Part shown: in pieces, positions 52,881 through 62,264 of the stretch
Position numbering within the stretch: the stretch's first letter is position 1
How the letters are laid out: each line of letters opens with the position of its first letter
From: Cyclobacteriaceae bacterium
Lineage (GTDB): Bacteria; Bacteroidota; Bacteroidia; Cytophagales; Cyclobacteriaceae
Assembly (NCBI GenBank): GCA_025808415.1
Contig: CP075525.1
Location: forward strand, 1,163,501 to 1,227,500
DNA length: 64,000 bases
Direction: 5' to 3'
The notes under the pieces: generated by a model
Told to the model about the DNA's origin: nothing
What the model saw: the letters and a program-made list of their open reading frames with translations, nothing else
The model's database searches: none
Program-made: the position numbers and the translations under genes

Positions 52881-54779
52881 ATGAAAAAAGAGATCAAAGT
52901 CTGGGCAATGACCATGATTGCCTGTTGGTTCTGGGCGCCAACGCAAACAAATGCCCAACAAGATTCACTTTCCACTACAACACTTCGTGAGGTGGTAGTA
53001 ACGGCCACCAAATTCCCGAAAGATGTTTCTGAAACTGGAAAAGTGCTCACCATCATTGATGAGGAGCAATTATCGCGCAGTGCCGGTAAGGACTTGTCGC
53101 AATTGCTGAATGAACAGGTTGGCCTGGTCATCAACGGGGCGAACAGTAATCCCGCCAAGGATAAATCGGTTTTTTTGCGTGGCGCAGCCGGTAAGTACAC
53201 ACTTATTCTTGTGGATGGTGTTCCGGTAAACGATCCCTCCGGCATTGACGGTGCATTTGATTTGCGCTTGCTTTCTATCGACCAGATCGAGCGCATTGAA
53301 ATTTTAAAAGGAAGCCAGTCAACCTTGTACGGTACCGATGCCATTGCCGGGGTGATCAACATCATCGCCAAAAAGAAAGGAGATAAACCCGTAAGTGGAT
53401 CAGGCACGGTAAGCTATGGCAGCTACAATACCTTTCGGGGGAATGCCGGTGTTTCGGGCAGCACAAAAAAATTTGATTACAACCTGGGCTACACACGCTT
53501 TCAAACCGATGGGATAAGCGAAGCAAAAGACCCCACTGGAACCAACAATTTTGATAAGGATGGTGCGGAACAAAACGCTGTTCAGGTTAACGTGGGTTAC
53601 AAGCCGGTTGAAAATCTTTCTTTGCGTCCGTTTTTGCGGTTTAACCATTTTAATGGTGACTATGATTTAGGTGCATTTACCGATGATGCAGGGGCAAAAT
53701 ATAATGCTACCACCTTGCAGTATGGACTAAACACGGATTACCGGTTAACAAATGGTTCTGTATCGGTAATGTATGCACATAATAAAACCGAAAGAACATT
53801 TTCGGATATGTTTGGTGCCAACGATTATGAGGGCCGCTTTGACCACGGTGAAATTTTTGCTCAAATCAACCTATCCGCCCATATGCAAATACTGGGTGGG
53901 CTTTCGTACCAACAGTTTAAAATGATGGCCACGAATACCACTATTGAAAATCCTGAAACAACCATCACAAGTCCTTACGTTTCATTTTTCATTAACAACT
54001 TAAAGGGGTTTTCAACAGAGGTGGGGGGGCGGTTGAACAGCCATTCGGTATATGGAAATAATTTTACTTACAGTGTTAATCCTTCATACCTGATCCATGA
54101 AAAAATTAAGCTATTCGCTAACTACAGCACAGGCTTCAAAGCGCCTACACTTTCGCAATTGTATGGCCCGTTTGGTGCCAATGAGGAGTTGAAACCAGAA
54201 GAAAGTAAAAGTTTTGAAGGCGGATTACAATGGTTTGGCGAGGATGGAAAGCTGGATGTACGGTTAACATATTTCAATAGAAAAATTAATAACGTGATTG
54301 CGTACACCAACGGTTATATAAACTGGGACAAACTGGATGACCAGGGCGTTGAAGTGGAGGCATTTTATAAACTGAATAGGCTTACCATCACAGGCTTTTA
54401 TGCTTACGTAGGAGGAGAAGTTACTACACCGGTAGGTGCAGGTGCTGAAACAAAACCCAACGATCTTCTGCGCAGGCCCAAACATTCGGTTGGTATAAAC
54501 ATTGGCTTTAAGGCTACTGAGAAGTTGATGGCCAGTGTAAACCTGAAGACCTTCGGCCAGCGAAATGATTTGTTTTTCGATTTTAACACGTTTACCACAA
54601 GCCCGGTGGTGTTAGGTGCATACCAGTTGCTCGATGTTTATATGGAGTATGTTGTGATCAACAACCGGATAAAATTGTTTGGTGACTTCCGTAACCTGCT
54701 TGATCAGGCTTATTACGAAGTGTATGGGTATGGCACCCAGCAGTTTAACGCCATGTTAGGAGTGCGTGCACAATTCTAA
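52881..54779 (+). CDS. btuB: BtuB-like TonB-dependent receptor (cobalamin)
   Basis: 632 residues from the ATG at 52881, which begins at the signal peptide (an upstream ATG at 52806 adds 25 unlikely residues). TonB box region LREVVVTATKFP, plug motifs KSVFLRGAAGKYTLILVDG and LKGSQSTLYGTDAIAGVINI, then a 22-strand-type barrel ending MLGVRAQF with terminal Phe. The cobalamin riboswitch upstream identifies vitamin B12 or a corrinoid as the likely substrate. Confidence 0.93.
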   Translation: MKKEIKVWAMTMIACWFWAPTQTNAQQDSLSTTTLREVVVTATKFPKDVSETGKVLTIIDEEQLSRSAGKDLSQLLNEQVGLVINGANSNPAKDKSVFLRGAAGKYTLILVDGVPVNDPSGIDGAFDLRLLSIDQIERIEILKGSQSTLYGTDAIAGVINIIAKKKGDKPVSGSGTVSYGSYNTFRGNAGVSGSTKKFDYNLGYTRFQTDGISEAKDPTGTNNFDKDGAEQNAVQVNVGYKPVENLSLRPFLRFNHFNGDYDLGAFTDDAGAKYNATTLQYGLNTDYRLTNGSVSVMYAHNKTERTFSDMFGANDYEGRFDHGEIFAQINLSAHMQILGGLSYQQFKMMATNTTIENPETTITSPYVSFFINNLKGFSTEVGGRLNSHSVYGNNFTYSVNPSYLIHEKIKLFANYSTGFKAPTLSQLYGPFGANEELKPEESKSFEGGLQWFGEDGKLDVRLTYFNRKINNVIAYTNGYINWDKLDDQGVEVEAFYKLNRLTITGFYAYVGGEVTTPVGAGAETKPNDLLRRPKHSVGINIGFKATEKLMASVNLKTFGQRNDLFFDFNTFTTSPVVLGAYQLLDVYMEYVVINNRIKLFGDFRNLLDQAYYEVYGYGTQQFNAMLGVRAQF

Positions 54780-54810
54780 TTCACACAGGGGAAGTCGTAA
54801 ATCAATTGGT

Positions 54811-54989
54811 ATGGCAAGTGGAAAGGATAGTGAAAAGAAATCAGGTGAACGAAAACAAGTCGTTGAACCTGATTATTATTTCGAAAATAGGTTTTTAGTT
54901 TTTACGGCTGCCTATCATATCATAAGAAGCGGGGCTTCTGTTGCCAAAGCGGATGCAGGCATTGTCCGTTTGGGTTCAAAAGGGCATAA
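54811..54989 (+). pseudogene. DUF5522 protein gene disrupted by a 5-bp tandem duplication
   Basis: From ATG 54811 the protein reads MASGKDSEKK...DYYFENRFLVFTAAYH, as in DUF5522. ATCAT then occurs twice in tandem (54914-54918, 54919-54923). The present frame goes on with IRSGASVAKADAG to 54996. Removing one ATCAT restores KKRGFCCQSGCRHCPFGFKRA and a stop at 54987-54989, giving 57 residues with the four cysteines of the family. The duplication therefore removes the Cys cluster. The family may bind a metal; function unknown. Confidence 0.75.
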
Positions 54990-55030
54990 CGGTTAAAAAA
55001 CTCACCTTGCAATATAGCGGTAAACAATAC

Positions 55031-55059
55031 GAAATGGCGCCCTTGCGAAGCGCCATTTC
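55031..55059. terminator. Hairpin between convergent genes
   Basis: A perfect 10-bp stem GAAATGGCGC/GCGCCATTTC with a 9-nt loop lies between the DUF5522 gene and the coiled-coil lipoprotein gene. No T-tract, so termination strength is uncertain. Confidence 0.5.
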
Positions 55060-55081
55060 AATCCAAAACCGACCCTGCACG

Positions 55082-55828
55082 TTAACTTAAAATTTTCTCA
55101 AGTTCTTCAATCCTTAGTTGCGCCTCTTGCTTTCCAAGCGAATGGGCCTGTCGGTAAAGTTCCAATGCTTCACGCTGTGTTTCTTTTTTCTTTTTCGGGG
55201 CAAATTTGGTGCGTTCAGCTGCAGTTTCCAGCGCCCTCGCTTGAGCAAAATATAGGTCTGCTTTACTGGTTTGTGAGGCAATCGTAATCTGGTCTAATTT
55301 CTTTTCAAGCCTCATTACATCGTCCTCTTTCAGTTTAATAATCTGCTGTTGTTCGGCCAGGGTTACATTCTTTTGGTTTATGGAAACGGTGAGCAAGTCA
55401 TTCTCATTACGTACACGGGTTACTTCCTCTTGTAAAGCCAAGAGTTGTTCATTACGAAGTTCAAGATCTTTTTTTAGACGTTTTATAGTGGCTGCATAGT
55501 TAACAGTACTTTTCTTTGCTGTGGCTTCCAATTCAGTAATGCGGTTTTGGATATCCTTAATGTACGAGTGGATTTCTGTCATCCTCGCCTGGTAGTCGTT
55601 GTGTGTTGTGCCTTCTACCACGTTTGCCCGTAGCACATTTCGGGTTGCATCAATTTCATCCATAAGTTGTCCAACTTCCTGCAGGGTAGATGCCATTTGT
55701 TGGGCAGTTTGTAATTCAACCTGCAGCGAATCTACTTTCGATTGCAGTTGTTGTTTTTCTTTGGTGTCGCAATTGGTCAACAATGCTGCACTGAAGACCA
55801 GTAACAAAATTACTTTCAATGTTTTCAT
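55082..55828 (-). CDS. Coiled-coil lipoprotein
   Basis: 248 residues with a lipoprotein signal (lipobox LTNC, Cys at about residue 20). About residues 22-190 are a nearly continuous coiled coil rich in Gln, Leu and Glu. The C-terminal part (LYFAQARALETAAERTKFAPKKKKETQREALELYRQAHSLG is split across several helices) looks like a short TPR-like region. No catalytic motif. Stand-alone gene. Confidence 0.7.
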   Translation of the reverse strand: MKTLKVILLLVFSAALLTNCDTKEKQQLQSKVDSLQVELQTAQQMASTLQEVGQLMDEIDATRNVLRANVVEGTTHNDYQARMTEIHSYIKDIQNRITELEATAKKSTVNYAATIKRLKKDLELRNEQLLALQEEVTRVRNENDLLTVSINQKNVTLAEQQQIIKLKEDDVMRLEKKLDQITIASQTSKADLYFAQARALETAAERTKFAPKKKKETQREALELYRQAHSLGKQEAQLRIEELEKILS

Positions 55829-55971
55829 AAAATTGAATTTAGGCTACCCTGTAATAACGAAATGAAAAGGTTTTTCGTAAGCCGTGTAGGCCGTATGGCA
55901 GATTAATGGCAGGTATTTTAGTTGAATGGAGGGATCTGTCTTTGAATGTTCATTCAAAGATGAACATCATA

Positions 55972-56340
55972 TTACTTTTTGAAAACAAAATATACAGCCA
56001 ATACCAAAAATATAAATGCAATAAGGTGATTTATTCGGAAGGATTCGTTCTTGAAGAAAACGATTGAGAAGACCACAAATACGACCAGTGTTATAACTTC
56101 TTGAATTACCTTAAGCTGCATAAGTGAAAACGGTCCACCGTAACCTTTAAAACCTATTCGGTTAGCAGGTACTTGCAGTACATACTCAAACAAGGCAATA
56201 CCCCAACTGATGAGGATAATGGAAATGAGAGGCAGGCTTGCACTCCACTTCATTTCCTTGAATTTCAAATGCCCATACCAGGCGAAAGTCATGAAGGCGT
56301 TGGACAGAATAAGAAGGACTATGGTGTAAACACCTTTCAT
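55972..56340 (-). CDS. DMT-family membrane protein (DUF486)
   Basis: 122 residues, four membrane helices, with the DUF486 motifs FMTFAWYGHLKF, ISWGIALFEYVLQVPANRIG and a final helix LIAFIFLVLAVYFVF. Related to the small drug/metabolite transporter superfamily; substrate unknown. Followed by an inverted repeat (56370-56420) before the ettA gene end. Confidence 0.85.
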   Translation of the reverse strand: MKGVYTIVLLILSNAFMTFAWYGHLKFKEMKWSASLPLISIILISWGIALFEYVLQVPANRIGFKGYGGPFSLMQLKVIQEVITLVVFVVFSIVFFKNESFRINHLIAFIFLVLAVYFVFKK

Positions 56341-56369
56341 CTTAAACGTTGTTAGTTATAGGTTCTTAG

Positions 56370-56420
56370 TTGTTCGTTGTTTTATAAATTGGTTAAGGTC
56401 GAAGAACCAACAACGAACAA
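56370..56420. repeat. Intergenic inverted repeat TTGTTCGTTGTT / AACAACGAACAA
   Basis: A perfect 12-bp inverted repeat (56370-56381 with 56409-56420) with a 27-bp loop, between the DUF486 gene start and ettA end. The arms extend with imperfect matches. Probably forms a hairpin after ettA. Confidence 0.55.
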
Positions 56421-56430
56421 CAAATAACAT

Positions 56431-58113
56431 TTATTTAACGAGTTTCTTATATCTAATCCGATGCGGTTGATCATCGCCCAATCGTTTTTTCTTGTTCTCT
56501 TCATACTCGCTGAAGCTTCCTTCAAACCAAAATACCTGCGAGTCACCTTCAAAGGCAAGGATGTGTGTACATACCCGGTCAAGGAACCAACGATCGTGAG
56601 AGATAATCACGGCACAGCCTGCAAAGTTCTCCAACGCTTCTTCCAGTGCACGCAAGGTGTTTACATCTAAATCGTTGGTAGGTTCATCCAGTAACAATAA
56701 GTTACCACCTTGCTTTAACGCTATGGCCAGGTGTACACGGTTGCGCATACCACCGGAAAGTTCTTTCACTTTTTTCTGCTGATCGGTTCCGTTAAAGTTG
56801 AACTTACCAACATAGGCACGTGAGTTCATTTCCCTTCCGCCCAGCATGATGAGATCGTTACCACCTGTTATGGCTTGAAATACGGTATCCTCGGGTTTCA
56901 AATCGTCATGCTCCTGATCTACATAAGCAATCTGTACGGTTTCGCCTACTTCAAATGTTCCGGCATCGGGCTTTTCTTTGCCAACGATCATCTTGAACAA
57001 TGTGGTTTTACCCGCACCGTTCGGCCCAATAATACCAACAATACCTGCGGGTGGCAGGGAGAACGTTAAATTTTCATATAAGAGCTTGTCGCCATAGGCT
57101 TTGGCAACACCATGGGCTTCAATAACCTTGTTACCCAAACGTGGTCCCGGAGGGATGTATAATTCCAGTTTTTCTTCTCGCTCTTTTGTTTCCTGTGTCA
57201 ACAATTTTTCATAGGCACTTAAACGCGCTTTGGCTTTTGCTTGCCTGCCTTTGGGGTTCATACGCACCCACTCCAACTCACGCTCCAGCGTTTTTTGGCG
57301 CTTGGATTCTGTTTTCTCTTCCTGGGCCAATCGTTTTTGCTTCTGGTCAAGCCACGATGAATAATTTCCTTTCCATGGAATACCTTCCCCGCGATCAAGC
57401 TCAAGGATCCAACCGGCAACATTGTCTAAAAAATAACGATCGTGGGTTACCGCGATAATTGTTCCTTTGTATTGACGTAAGTGTTCTTCCAGCCACAGCA
57501 CCGATTCAGCATCCAGGTGGTTGGTTGGTTCATCCAACAACAACACATCGGGTTCTTTCAATAACAACCGGCACAAGGCTACGCGCCTCTTTTCACCACC
57601 TGAGAGGTGCTCAACTTTTGCATCGGGTGGTGGGCAACGCAGTGCATCCATGGCACGCTCCAATTTATGGTCCAGTTCCCACGCACCAACGGCATCCAGC
57701 TTTTCCTGCACTTCGCCCTGGCGTTGAATAAGTTTGTCCATCGCATCCGGGTCATCCATCAGCGCAGGGTCGGCAAATTTTTCGTTAATGGCTTCGAACT
57801 CCTTCAGCAAGGCCACCGTTTCGTGAACACCTTCTTCAACAATCTCTTTAACCGTTTTAGTCTTATCCAGTTGAGGTTCCTGCTCCAGTAAGCCTACGGA
57901 ATAACCGAGATCGGATACCACTTCGCCCTGGTATTCTTTATCGATGCCGGCAATGATGCGCAGCAGGGACGATTTACCGGAACCATTTAACCCCAGCACA
58001 CCAATTTTCGCCCCGTAAAAGAAGGAGAGGTATATGTCTTTTAAAACCTGTTTGTTGGGCGGGTAAATTTTACTCACACCCGACATGGAGAAAATTATTT
58101 TTTCGTCAGCCAT
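56431..58113 (-). CDS. ettA: Energy-dependent translational throttle protein EttA (ABC-F)
   Basis: 560 residues from the ATG complementary to 58111-58113, giving the standard N-terminus MADEKIIFSMSGVSKIYPP. Two ABC domains have Walker A GLNGSGKSS and GPNGAGKTT, signatures LSGGEKRRV and LSGGMRNRV, and Walker B LLLDEPTNHLD and LLLDEPTNDLD. The linker between them is charged and helical as in EttA. It binds the ribosomal E site and adjusts translation to energy level. Confidence 0.95.
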   Translation of the reverse strand: MADEKIIFSMSGVSKIYPPNKQVLKDIYLSFFYGAKIGVLGLNGSGKSSLLRIIAGIDKEYQGEVVSDLGYSVGLLEQEPQLDKTKTVKEIVEEGVHETVALLKEFEAINEKFADPALMDDPDAMDKLIQRQGEVQEKLDAVGAWELDHKLERAMDALRCPPPDAKVEHLSGGEKRRVALCRLLLKEPDVLLLDEPTNHLDAESVLWLEEHLRQYKGTIIAVTHDRYFLDNVAGWILELDRGEGIPWKGNYSSWLDQKQKRLAQEEKTESKRQKTLERELEWVRMNPKGRQAKAKARLSAYEKLLTQETKEREEKLELYIPPGPRLGNKVIEAHGVAKAYGDKLLYENLTFSLPPAGIVGIIGPNGAGKTTLFKMIVGKEKPDAGTFEVGETVQIAYVDQEHDDLKPEDTVFQAITGGNDLIMLGGREMNSRAYVGKFNFNGTDQQKKVKELSGGMRNRVHLAIALKQGGNLLLLDEPTNDLDVNTLRALEEALENFAGCAVIISHDRWFLDRVCTHILAFEGDSQVFWFEGSFSEYEENKKKRLGDDQPHRIRYKKLVK

Positions 58114-58263
58114 AGTATTCAGTATAACACGCTTGTACCTGCAAGCAGCCGCAAATATGGCTTTTTTACCCGATAGTGCATAGTTACCCGAATTGGGCAA
58201 TGGGGTTACTTTTTTGCTTTTTTTTCAATGGAACATCCGTGTGGGCTTGAGCGTTCAAGGGTA

Positions 58264-58293
58264 TTGACTATGGATTATTTAATTCTATTTTTG
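58264..58293 (+). promoter_or_regulatory. Promoter of the DUF2795-like gene
   Basis: TTG at 58264-58266 and TATTTTTG at 58286-58293 with a 19-bp spacer, the best -33/-7 match seen in the window. An AAAGGAG at 58302-58308 stands 10 bp before the ATG, an unusually strong Shine-Dalgarno for this phylum. Confidence 0.65.
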
Positions 58294-58318
58294 CGGAAAA
58301 TTAAAGGAGAACATAACT

Positions 58319-58540
58319 ATGTATTGGACCCTTGAACTTGCTTCCTACCTGGAAGATGCCCCCTGGCCGGCAACAAAAGATGAGTTGATTGATTACTCTA
58401 TTCGCTCGGGCGCCCCGCTGGAGGTGGTGGAAAACTTGCAGGAATTGGAAGATGACGGCCAACCCTATGAAAGCATCGAAGAAATATGGCCGGATTATCC
58501 TACCAAGGAAGATTTCTTCTTCAATGAAGACGAATATTGA
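58319..58540 (+). CDS. DUF2795-like small acidic protein
   Basis: 73 residues with a DUF2795-type pattern: an N-terminal YLEDAPWPATKDELIDYSIRSG helix pair and an acidic tail (SIEEIWPDYPTKEDFFFNEDEY). Strongly acidic, no cysteines, no signal peptide. Monocistronic, with a clear promoter and terminator. The function of the family is unknown; high expression is suggested by the promoter and ribosome-binding site. Confidence 0.85.
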   Translation: MYWTLELASYLEDAPWPATKDELIDYSIRSGAPLEVVENLQELEDDGQPYESIEEIWPDYPTKEDFFFNEDEY

Positions 58541-58567
58541 GCAAAAAATTAAATCCTGATTTTTACG

Positions 58568-58600
58568 AATAAAGCCGGGTATCCCGGCTTTATTTTTTTG
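58568..58600 (+). terminator. Terminator of the DUF2795-like gene, containing the ispD stop
   Basis: A perfect 12-bp stem AATAAAGCCGGG/CCCGGCTTTATT with a TAT loop and a T-tract. The ispD stop codon (58590-58592) is inside the right arm. Confidence 0.88.
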
Positions 58601-59267
58601 ATGCCCACAAGGCTTCGGCAATCACCAGGTCTTCTGCAGTAGTGATTTTTATGTTTTCGTAGCTGCCTTCAAAAAGCGATATGGTGTGTCCTGCTTTTTC
58701 CGCAACACTGGCATCATCGGTCAGGCTCGCATCTTCTTTTAATTCGTAAGCGTGTTTGATTAAATTAACGCGAAAGGTTTGCGGGGTTTGAATTAACCTG
58801 AATTTCGAACGATCCATGGCTTTGGTGTTGTCCTGATCGGTCATGCGAATGGATTCTTTTAACCGTACGGCAGCAACGGCTGATCCATGAACGGCCGCCA
58901 GGCGAAACGATGCAGCAATAATATCTGAACTAACCAGCGGGCGCACTCCATCGTGTATGGCTACCAATCCATCAGTTTCGATTTTTGCCAAACCATTTCG
59001 AACAGATTGAAAACGTGATTCACCACCTTTTTCAAGCATCAAGGGTTTGTGGTAATTATGGAGCAGGCACAACTCATTCCACAGCGGAAAATCATCTTCG
59101 GGCAGCACCACAACAACCTTTATGGTTGGTGAGTAAGTGTAAAATGCATTAATGGTGTGCATAAGAATGGGCAAACCATCAATATCTAAAAATTGCTTGG
59201 GTACTTTGCTTTTTATGCGGGTACCTTTTCCACCGGCAACAATAAGGGCGTATTCGTTATTGTTCAT
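58590..59267 (-). CDS. ispD: 2-C-methyl-D-erythritol 4-phosphate cytidylyltransferase
   Basis: 225 residues with the CTP-binding loop VAGGKGTRIKSKVPKQFL (about 10-27), VAIHDGVRPLVS (about 102-113) and the C-terminal TDDASVAEKAGHTISLFEGSYENIKITTAEDL. It makes CDP-methylerythritol in the non-mevalonate isoprenoid pathway. No ispF neighbour. It stands between two small unrelated genes. Confidence 0.95.
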   Translation of the reverse strand: MNNNEYALIVAGGKGTRIKSKVPKQFLDIDGLPILMHTINAFYTYSPTIKVVVVLPEDDFPLWNELCLLHNYHKPLMLEKGGESRFQSVRNGLAKIETDGLVAIHDGVRPLVSSDIIAASFRLAAVHGSAVAAVRLKESIRMTDQDNTKAMDRSKFRLIQTPQTFRVNLIKHAYELKEDASLTDDASVAEKAGHTISLFEGSYENIKITTAEDLVIAEALWASKK

Positions 59268-59298
59268 ATCTTTAGTGTCTGCAAAAATACCAATACTT

Positions 59299-59562
59299 AT
59301 GGTGATTCTTCGACTTTTACTGATAGCATTTAATGTAGCGGTAGTAACCTACCTGGTATACCGTATGTTTCAGGTCATCAAGGATCCATATATGACACAA
59401 GGGAGAAAAGCACTGCTTGTAGGTGCCGGGGTTGTTCTATTATTGGCACCTTTCAGTATGTTTTTCGGTATTATGAACGCTTCCTTTATTTACTTCATGA
59501 TTTACCCTGTGGCTATTTCACTTTTCCTTTACCTGATACGCGAGGTGGCCACCGGGTCCTAG
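59299..59562 (+). CDS. Small membrane protein, 87 aa
   Basis: From the ATG at 59299, 87 residues with three hydrophobic segments (about 3-22, 38-58, 62-80). No recognised family. Divergent from ispD with a 31-bp gap. Start chosen because the frame upstream overlaps ispD antisense. Confidence 0.6.
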   Translation: MVILRLLLIAFNVAVVTYLVYRMFQVIKDPYMTQGRKALLVGAGVVLLLAPFSMFFGIMNASFIYFMIYPVAISLFLYLIREVATGS

Positions 59563-59690
59563 GCGTTTAGTGATTTTGTGTTTTAGCGGTCTGGAGATTT
59601 CAGGCCACAAACGCACGAGACACTAATCCCTCAAAAGTGAATATAAGTATGCGGTGTGATAAGGCTTGCCTTTTCGCGAGAACCGGATGA

Positions 59691-60737
59691 TCAGATAATC
59701 AGCATGGCGTCACCGTAAGTAAGAAACTTGTATTTCTCCTTCTTGGCCACCTTGTATGCTTCCATAATCAAATCAAAGCCTCCAAAAGCAGCAGCCATCA
59801 TCAATAAAGTTGATTCGGGCATGTGGAAGTTGGTGATCATGGCATTGCAGATCTTAAAATCGTAAGGCGGGAAAATAAATTTATCGGTCCAGCCTTCTTT
59901 AACCTTTAACCGGTTGGTGGCCGAAACAGCCGATTCCAATGCACGCATGGATGTTGTTCCGATGGCGCACACGCGGTGTTTGTTGTCCAGGGCCTTGTTT
60001 GCTTTAGCAACAACCTCGGGGCCTACAATAAAATTTTCGGAATCCATTTTATGCTTGGTAAGGTCCTCCACATCTACCGGGCGGAAAGTGCCCAGGCCGA
60101 TGTGCAGGGTAATGTAGGCCATGTCAACTCCTTTAAGTTGCAGGCGTTTAACCAATTGGCGGGTAAAATGCATACCGGCTGTTGGTGCTGAAACGGCTCC
60201 TTTGTTTTTGGCGAAAATGGTCTGGAACCTTTCCTTGTCTTCCGCCTCTACTTTACGTTTTATGTATTTGGGAAGCGGGGTTTCGCCAAGGGTTTCAATT
60301 ACTTTATCAAACGCCTCGGCATCTCCATCAAAAAGAAAGCGTATTGTTCTTCCGCGTGAGGTGGTGTTATCAATAACCTCAGCCACCAGGTCGCCATTTC
60401 CGAAATAGAGTTTATTGCCAACCCTTATTTTTCGTGCGGGGTCTACCAATACGTCCCACAGGTGCATTTCGGCATTAAGTTCGCGCAATAGAAAAACTTC
60501 AATTTTAGCGCCAGTCTTTTCTTTTCGACCATAAAGCCTTGCCGGGAATACCATAGTATCATTGGCTACCATAACGTCCCCGTTGTCGAAGTAATCGACA
60601 ACATCCTTGAAAATTTTATGTTCGATTTTGCCGGAATCTTTATGAACCACCATCAGGCGGGCTTCATCGCGGTTTTCGGCAGGTCGGAGTGCAATCAGGT
60701 TGTTGGGGAGGTCAAACTTAAATTCGGATAGCTTCAT
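59691..60737 (-). CDS. queA: tRNA preQ1 ribosyltransferase-isomerase QueA
   Basis: 348 residues with [21 protein letters not shown] (N-terminal), the [12 protein letters not shown] motif (about 178-189), [13 protein letters not shown] and the C-terminal [12 protein letters not shown] and [17 protein letters not shown]. It transfers ribose from S-adenosylmethionine to preQ1 in tRNA to make epoxyqueuosine. No tgt beside it. Confidence 0.95.
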   Translation of the reverse strand: MKLSEFKFDLPNNLIALRPAENRDEARLMVVHKDSGKIEHKIFKDVVDYFDNGDVMVANDTMVFPARLYGRKEKTGAKIEVFLLRELNAEMHLWDVLVDPARKIRVGNKLYFGNGDLVAEVIDNTTSRGRTIRFLFDGDAEAFDKVIETLGETPLPKYIKRKVEAEDKERFQTIFAKNKGAVSAPTAGMHFTRQLVKRLQLKGVDMAYITLHIGLGTFRPVDVEDLTKHKMDSENFIVGPEVVAKANKALDNKHRVCAIGTTSMRALESAVSATNRLKVKEGWTDKFIFPPYDFKICNAMITNFHMPESTLLMMAAAFGGFDLIMEAYKVAKKEKYKFLTYGDAMLII

Positions 60738-60935
60738 ATTTTAAATGCAAAGTATGCCCAATGAACAGTTAATTTTTTTAAGGCTGCAAAATTAAGGCAA
60801 TAGTTGATATTTGCGAAGGTAGGGGCATCTTTTTCACATTCGTAACAAATACCCCTATTTTTAGTCTAATTGGCGTAATTCAGTACAACTAATGCCGACT
60901 AACCAAACGTTAATTTCGGGCGTTTAAGCATAACC

Positions 60936-62198
60936 ATGAAAGTGATACGTCAAATATTGGAGAGTTTTCGTTTTGCCTGGTCGGCTTTAAAATCCAACCT
61001 GTTACGTACTATCCTGTCTTTGCTGGGCGTAACGGTTGGCATATTCGCTATCATTGCTGTGCTTACCCTGGTTGATTCGCTCGAAAAGAATATCAAGGAG
61101 GGTTTAAGCTTTGTGGGCACCGGGGTTATCTATGTTCAAAAAATGCCTTGGTTGCCTGAGTCAGGAGGCGACTATAAATGGTGGGAATATTTTCGCAGGC
61201 CTAATCCATCGTATGCCGAGTACCGATTTTTGAAAGAGAACTTAAAGACTATTTCGGCCATTACAATACTATCCGACCGCAATAATTCCATACTTAAAAG
61301 AGACAATAACAGCATCGGGCAGGTACGCGTAGTGGGCGGGTCGGAGAACTATGAGCTTGTTTATGAAGTGCCCGTTGAAAAGGGAAGATACCTTACCGGT
61401 GATGAACTCGCAGCCGGAAGAAACTCGGTGGTGATTGGTTATGAGGTGGCAAAGGCACTGTTTCCCGGTGACGAAGATGCCATAGGGAAAGCAATTAAAA
61501 TCAAGAACATGAAGTTTACGGTAGTGGGTGTGGTGAAGCAGGAGGGACAAGGATTTTTTGGCAACACCACAAATGACTATGGGGCCATTGTGCCGTATAA
61601 TGCATTCCGTAAATTATACCCTACCGGTACAGGCCGGTGGAATGAAGCACCCTCCAGTATTGCGTTAAAAGGTACCGATCAGGATATTGGTTTAGTGGAG
61701 TTGGAGAACGAGGTGAGGGGATTGTTGCGAAGTAAACGCGGCATAAGGCCAACCCAAAAAGACAGTTTTGCCTTGAACCGGCCCGAGGCAATTTTGAATG
61801 TTATCAGCGGTGTATTTGATATTGTTGGAATAGCGGGTTGGATCATCGGAGGGTTTTCCATGTTGGTTGGCGGTTTTGGTATCGCCAACATTATGTTTGT
61901 TTCTGTGAAAGAGCGCACGCCTATTATCGGATTACAAAAATCAGTGGGTGCCCAAAATTATTTCATCTTATTTCAATTCTTGTTCGAGGCGATCTTCCTG
62001 TGTTTAATCGGTGGGTTAGCCGGGTTGTTCCTGGTTTACCTGATAACGTTTATCCCGATGGGCAGCCTGGTGGTTACCTTATCGATAAAAAATATTGTAT
62101 TGGGTATCGGAGTTTCCACCGTAATAGGACTTGTCTCCGGTATTGTACCAGCAGCTATGGCGGCCCGGTTAGATCCGGTAATTGCTATACGTGCTTAA
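60936..62198 (+). CDS. MacB-like ABC transporter permease
   Basis: 420 residues: N-terminal helix (about 20-42; LRTILSLLGVTVGIFAIIAVLTLVD), a MacB_PCD periplasmic domain (about 50-260) and three C-terminal helices (about 295-320, 345-370, 385-410) with the FtsX motif. The ATPase partner gene is not adjacent. Substrate unknown; MacB-type proteins export lipoproteins, peptides or drugs. Confidence 0.9.
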   Translation: MKVIRQILESFRFAWSALKSNLLRTILSLLGVTVGIFAIIAVLTLVDSLEKNIKEGLSFVGTGVIYVQKMPWLPESGGDYKWWEYFRRPNPSYAEYRFLKENLKTISAITILSDRNNSILKRDNNSIGQVRVVGGSENYELVYEVPVEKGRYLTGDELAAGRNSVVIGYEVAKALFPGDEDAIGKAIKIKNMKFTVVGVVKQEGQGFFGNTTNDYGAIVPYNAFRKLYPTGTGRWNEAPSSIALKGTDQDIGLVELENEVRGLLRSKRGIRPTQKDSFALNRPEAILNVISGVFDIVGIAGWIIGGFSMLVGGFGIANIMFVSVKERTPIIGLQKSVGAQNYFILFQFLFEAIFLCLIGGLAGLFLVYLITFIPMGSLVVTLSIKNIVLGIGVSTVIGLVSGIVPAAMAARLDPVIAIRA

Positions 62199-62204
62199 CG
62201 GGTC

Positions 62205-62249
62205 ACGGGTCAATTAGTCAATAGAATAACTCATGACTAAATGACCCGT
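62205..62249. terminator. Inverted repeat between the permease gene and recA
   Basis: ACGGGTCAATTAGTCA (62205-62220) pairs with TGACTAAATGACCCGT (62234-62249) with one mismatch. The 45-bp hairpin lies between convergent genes. Confidence 0.6.
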
Positions 62250-62264
62250 AACTAATGTCAAGGA

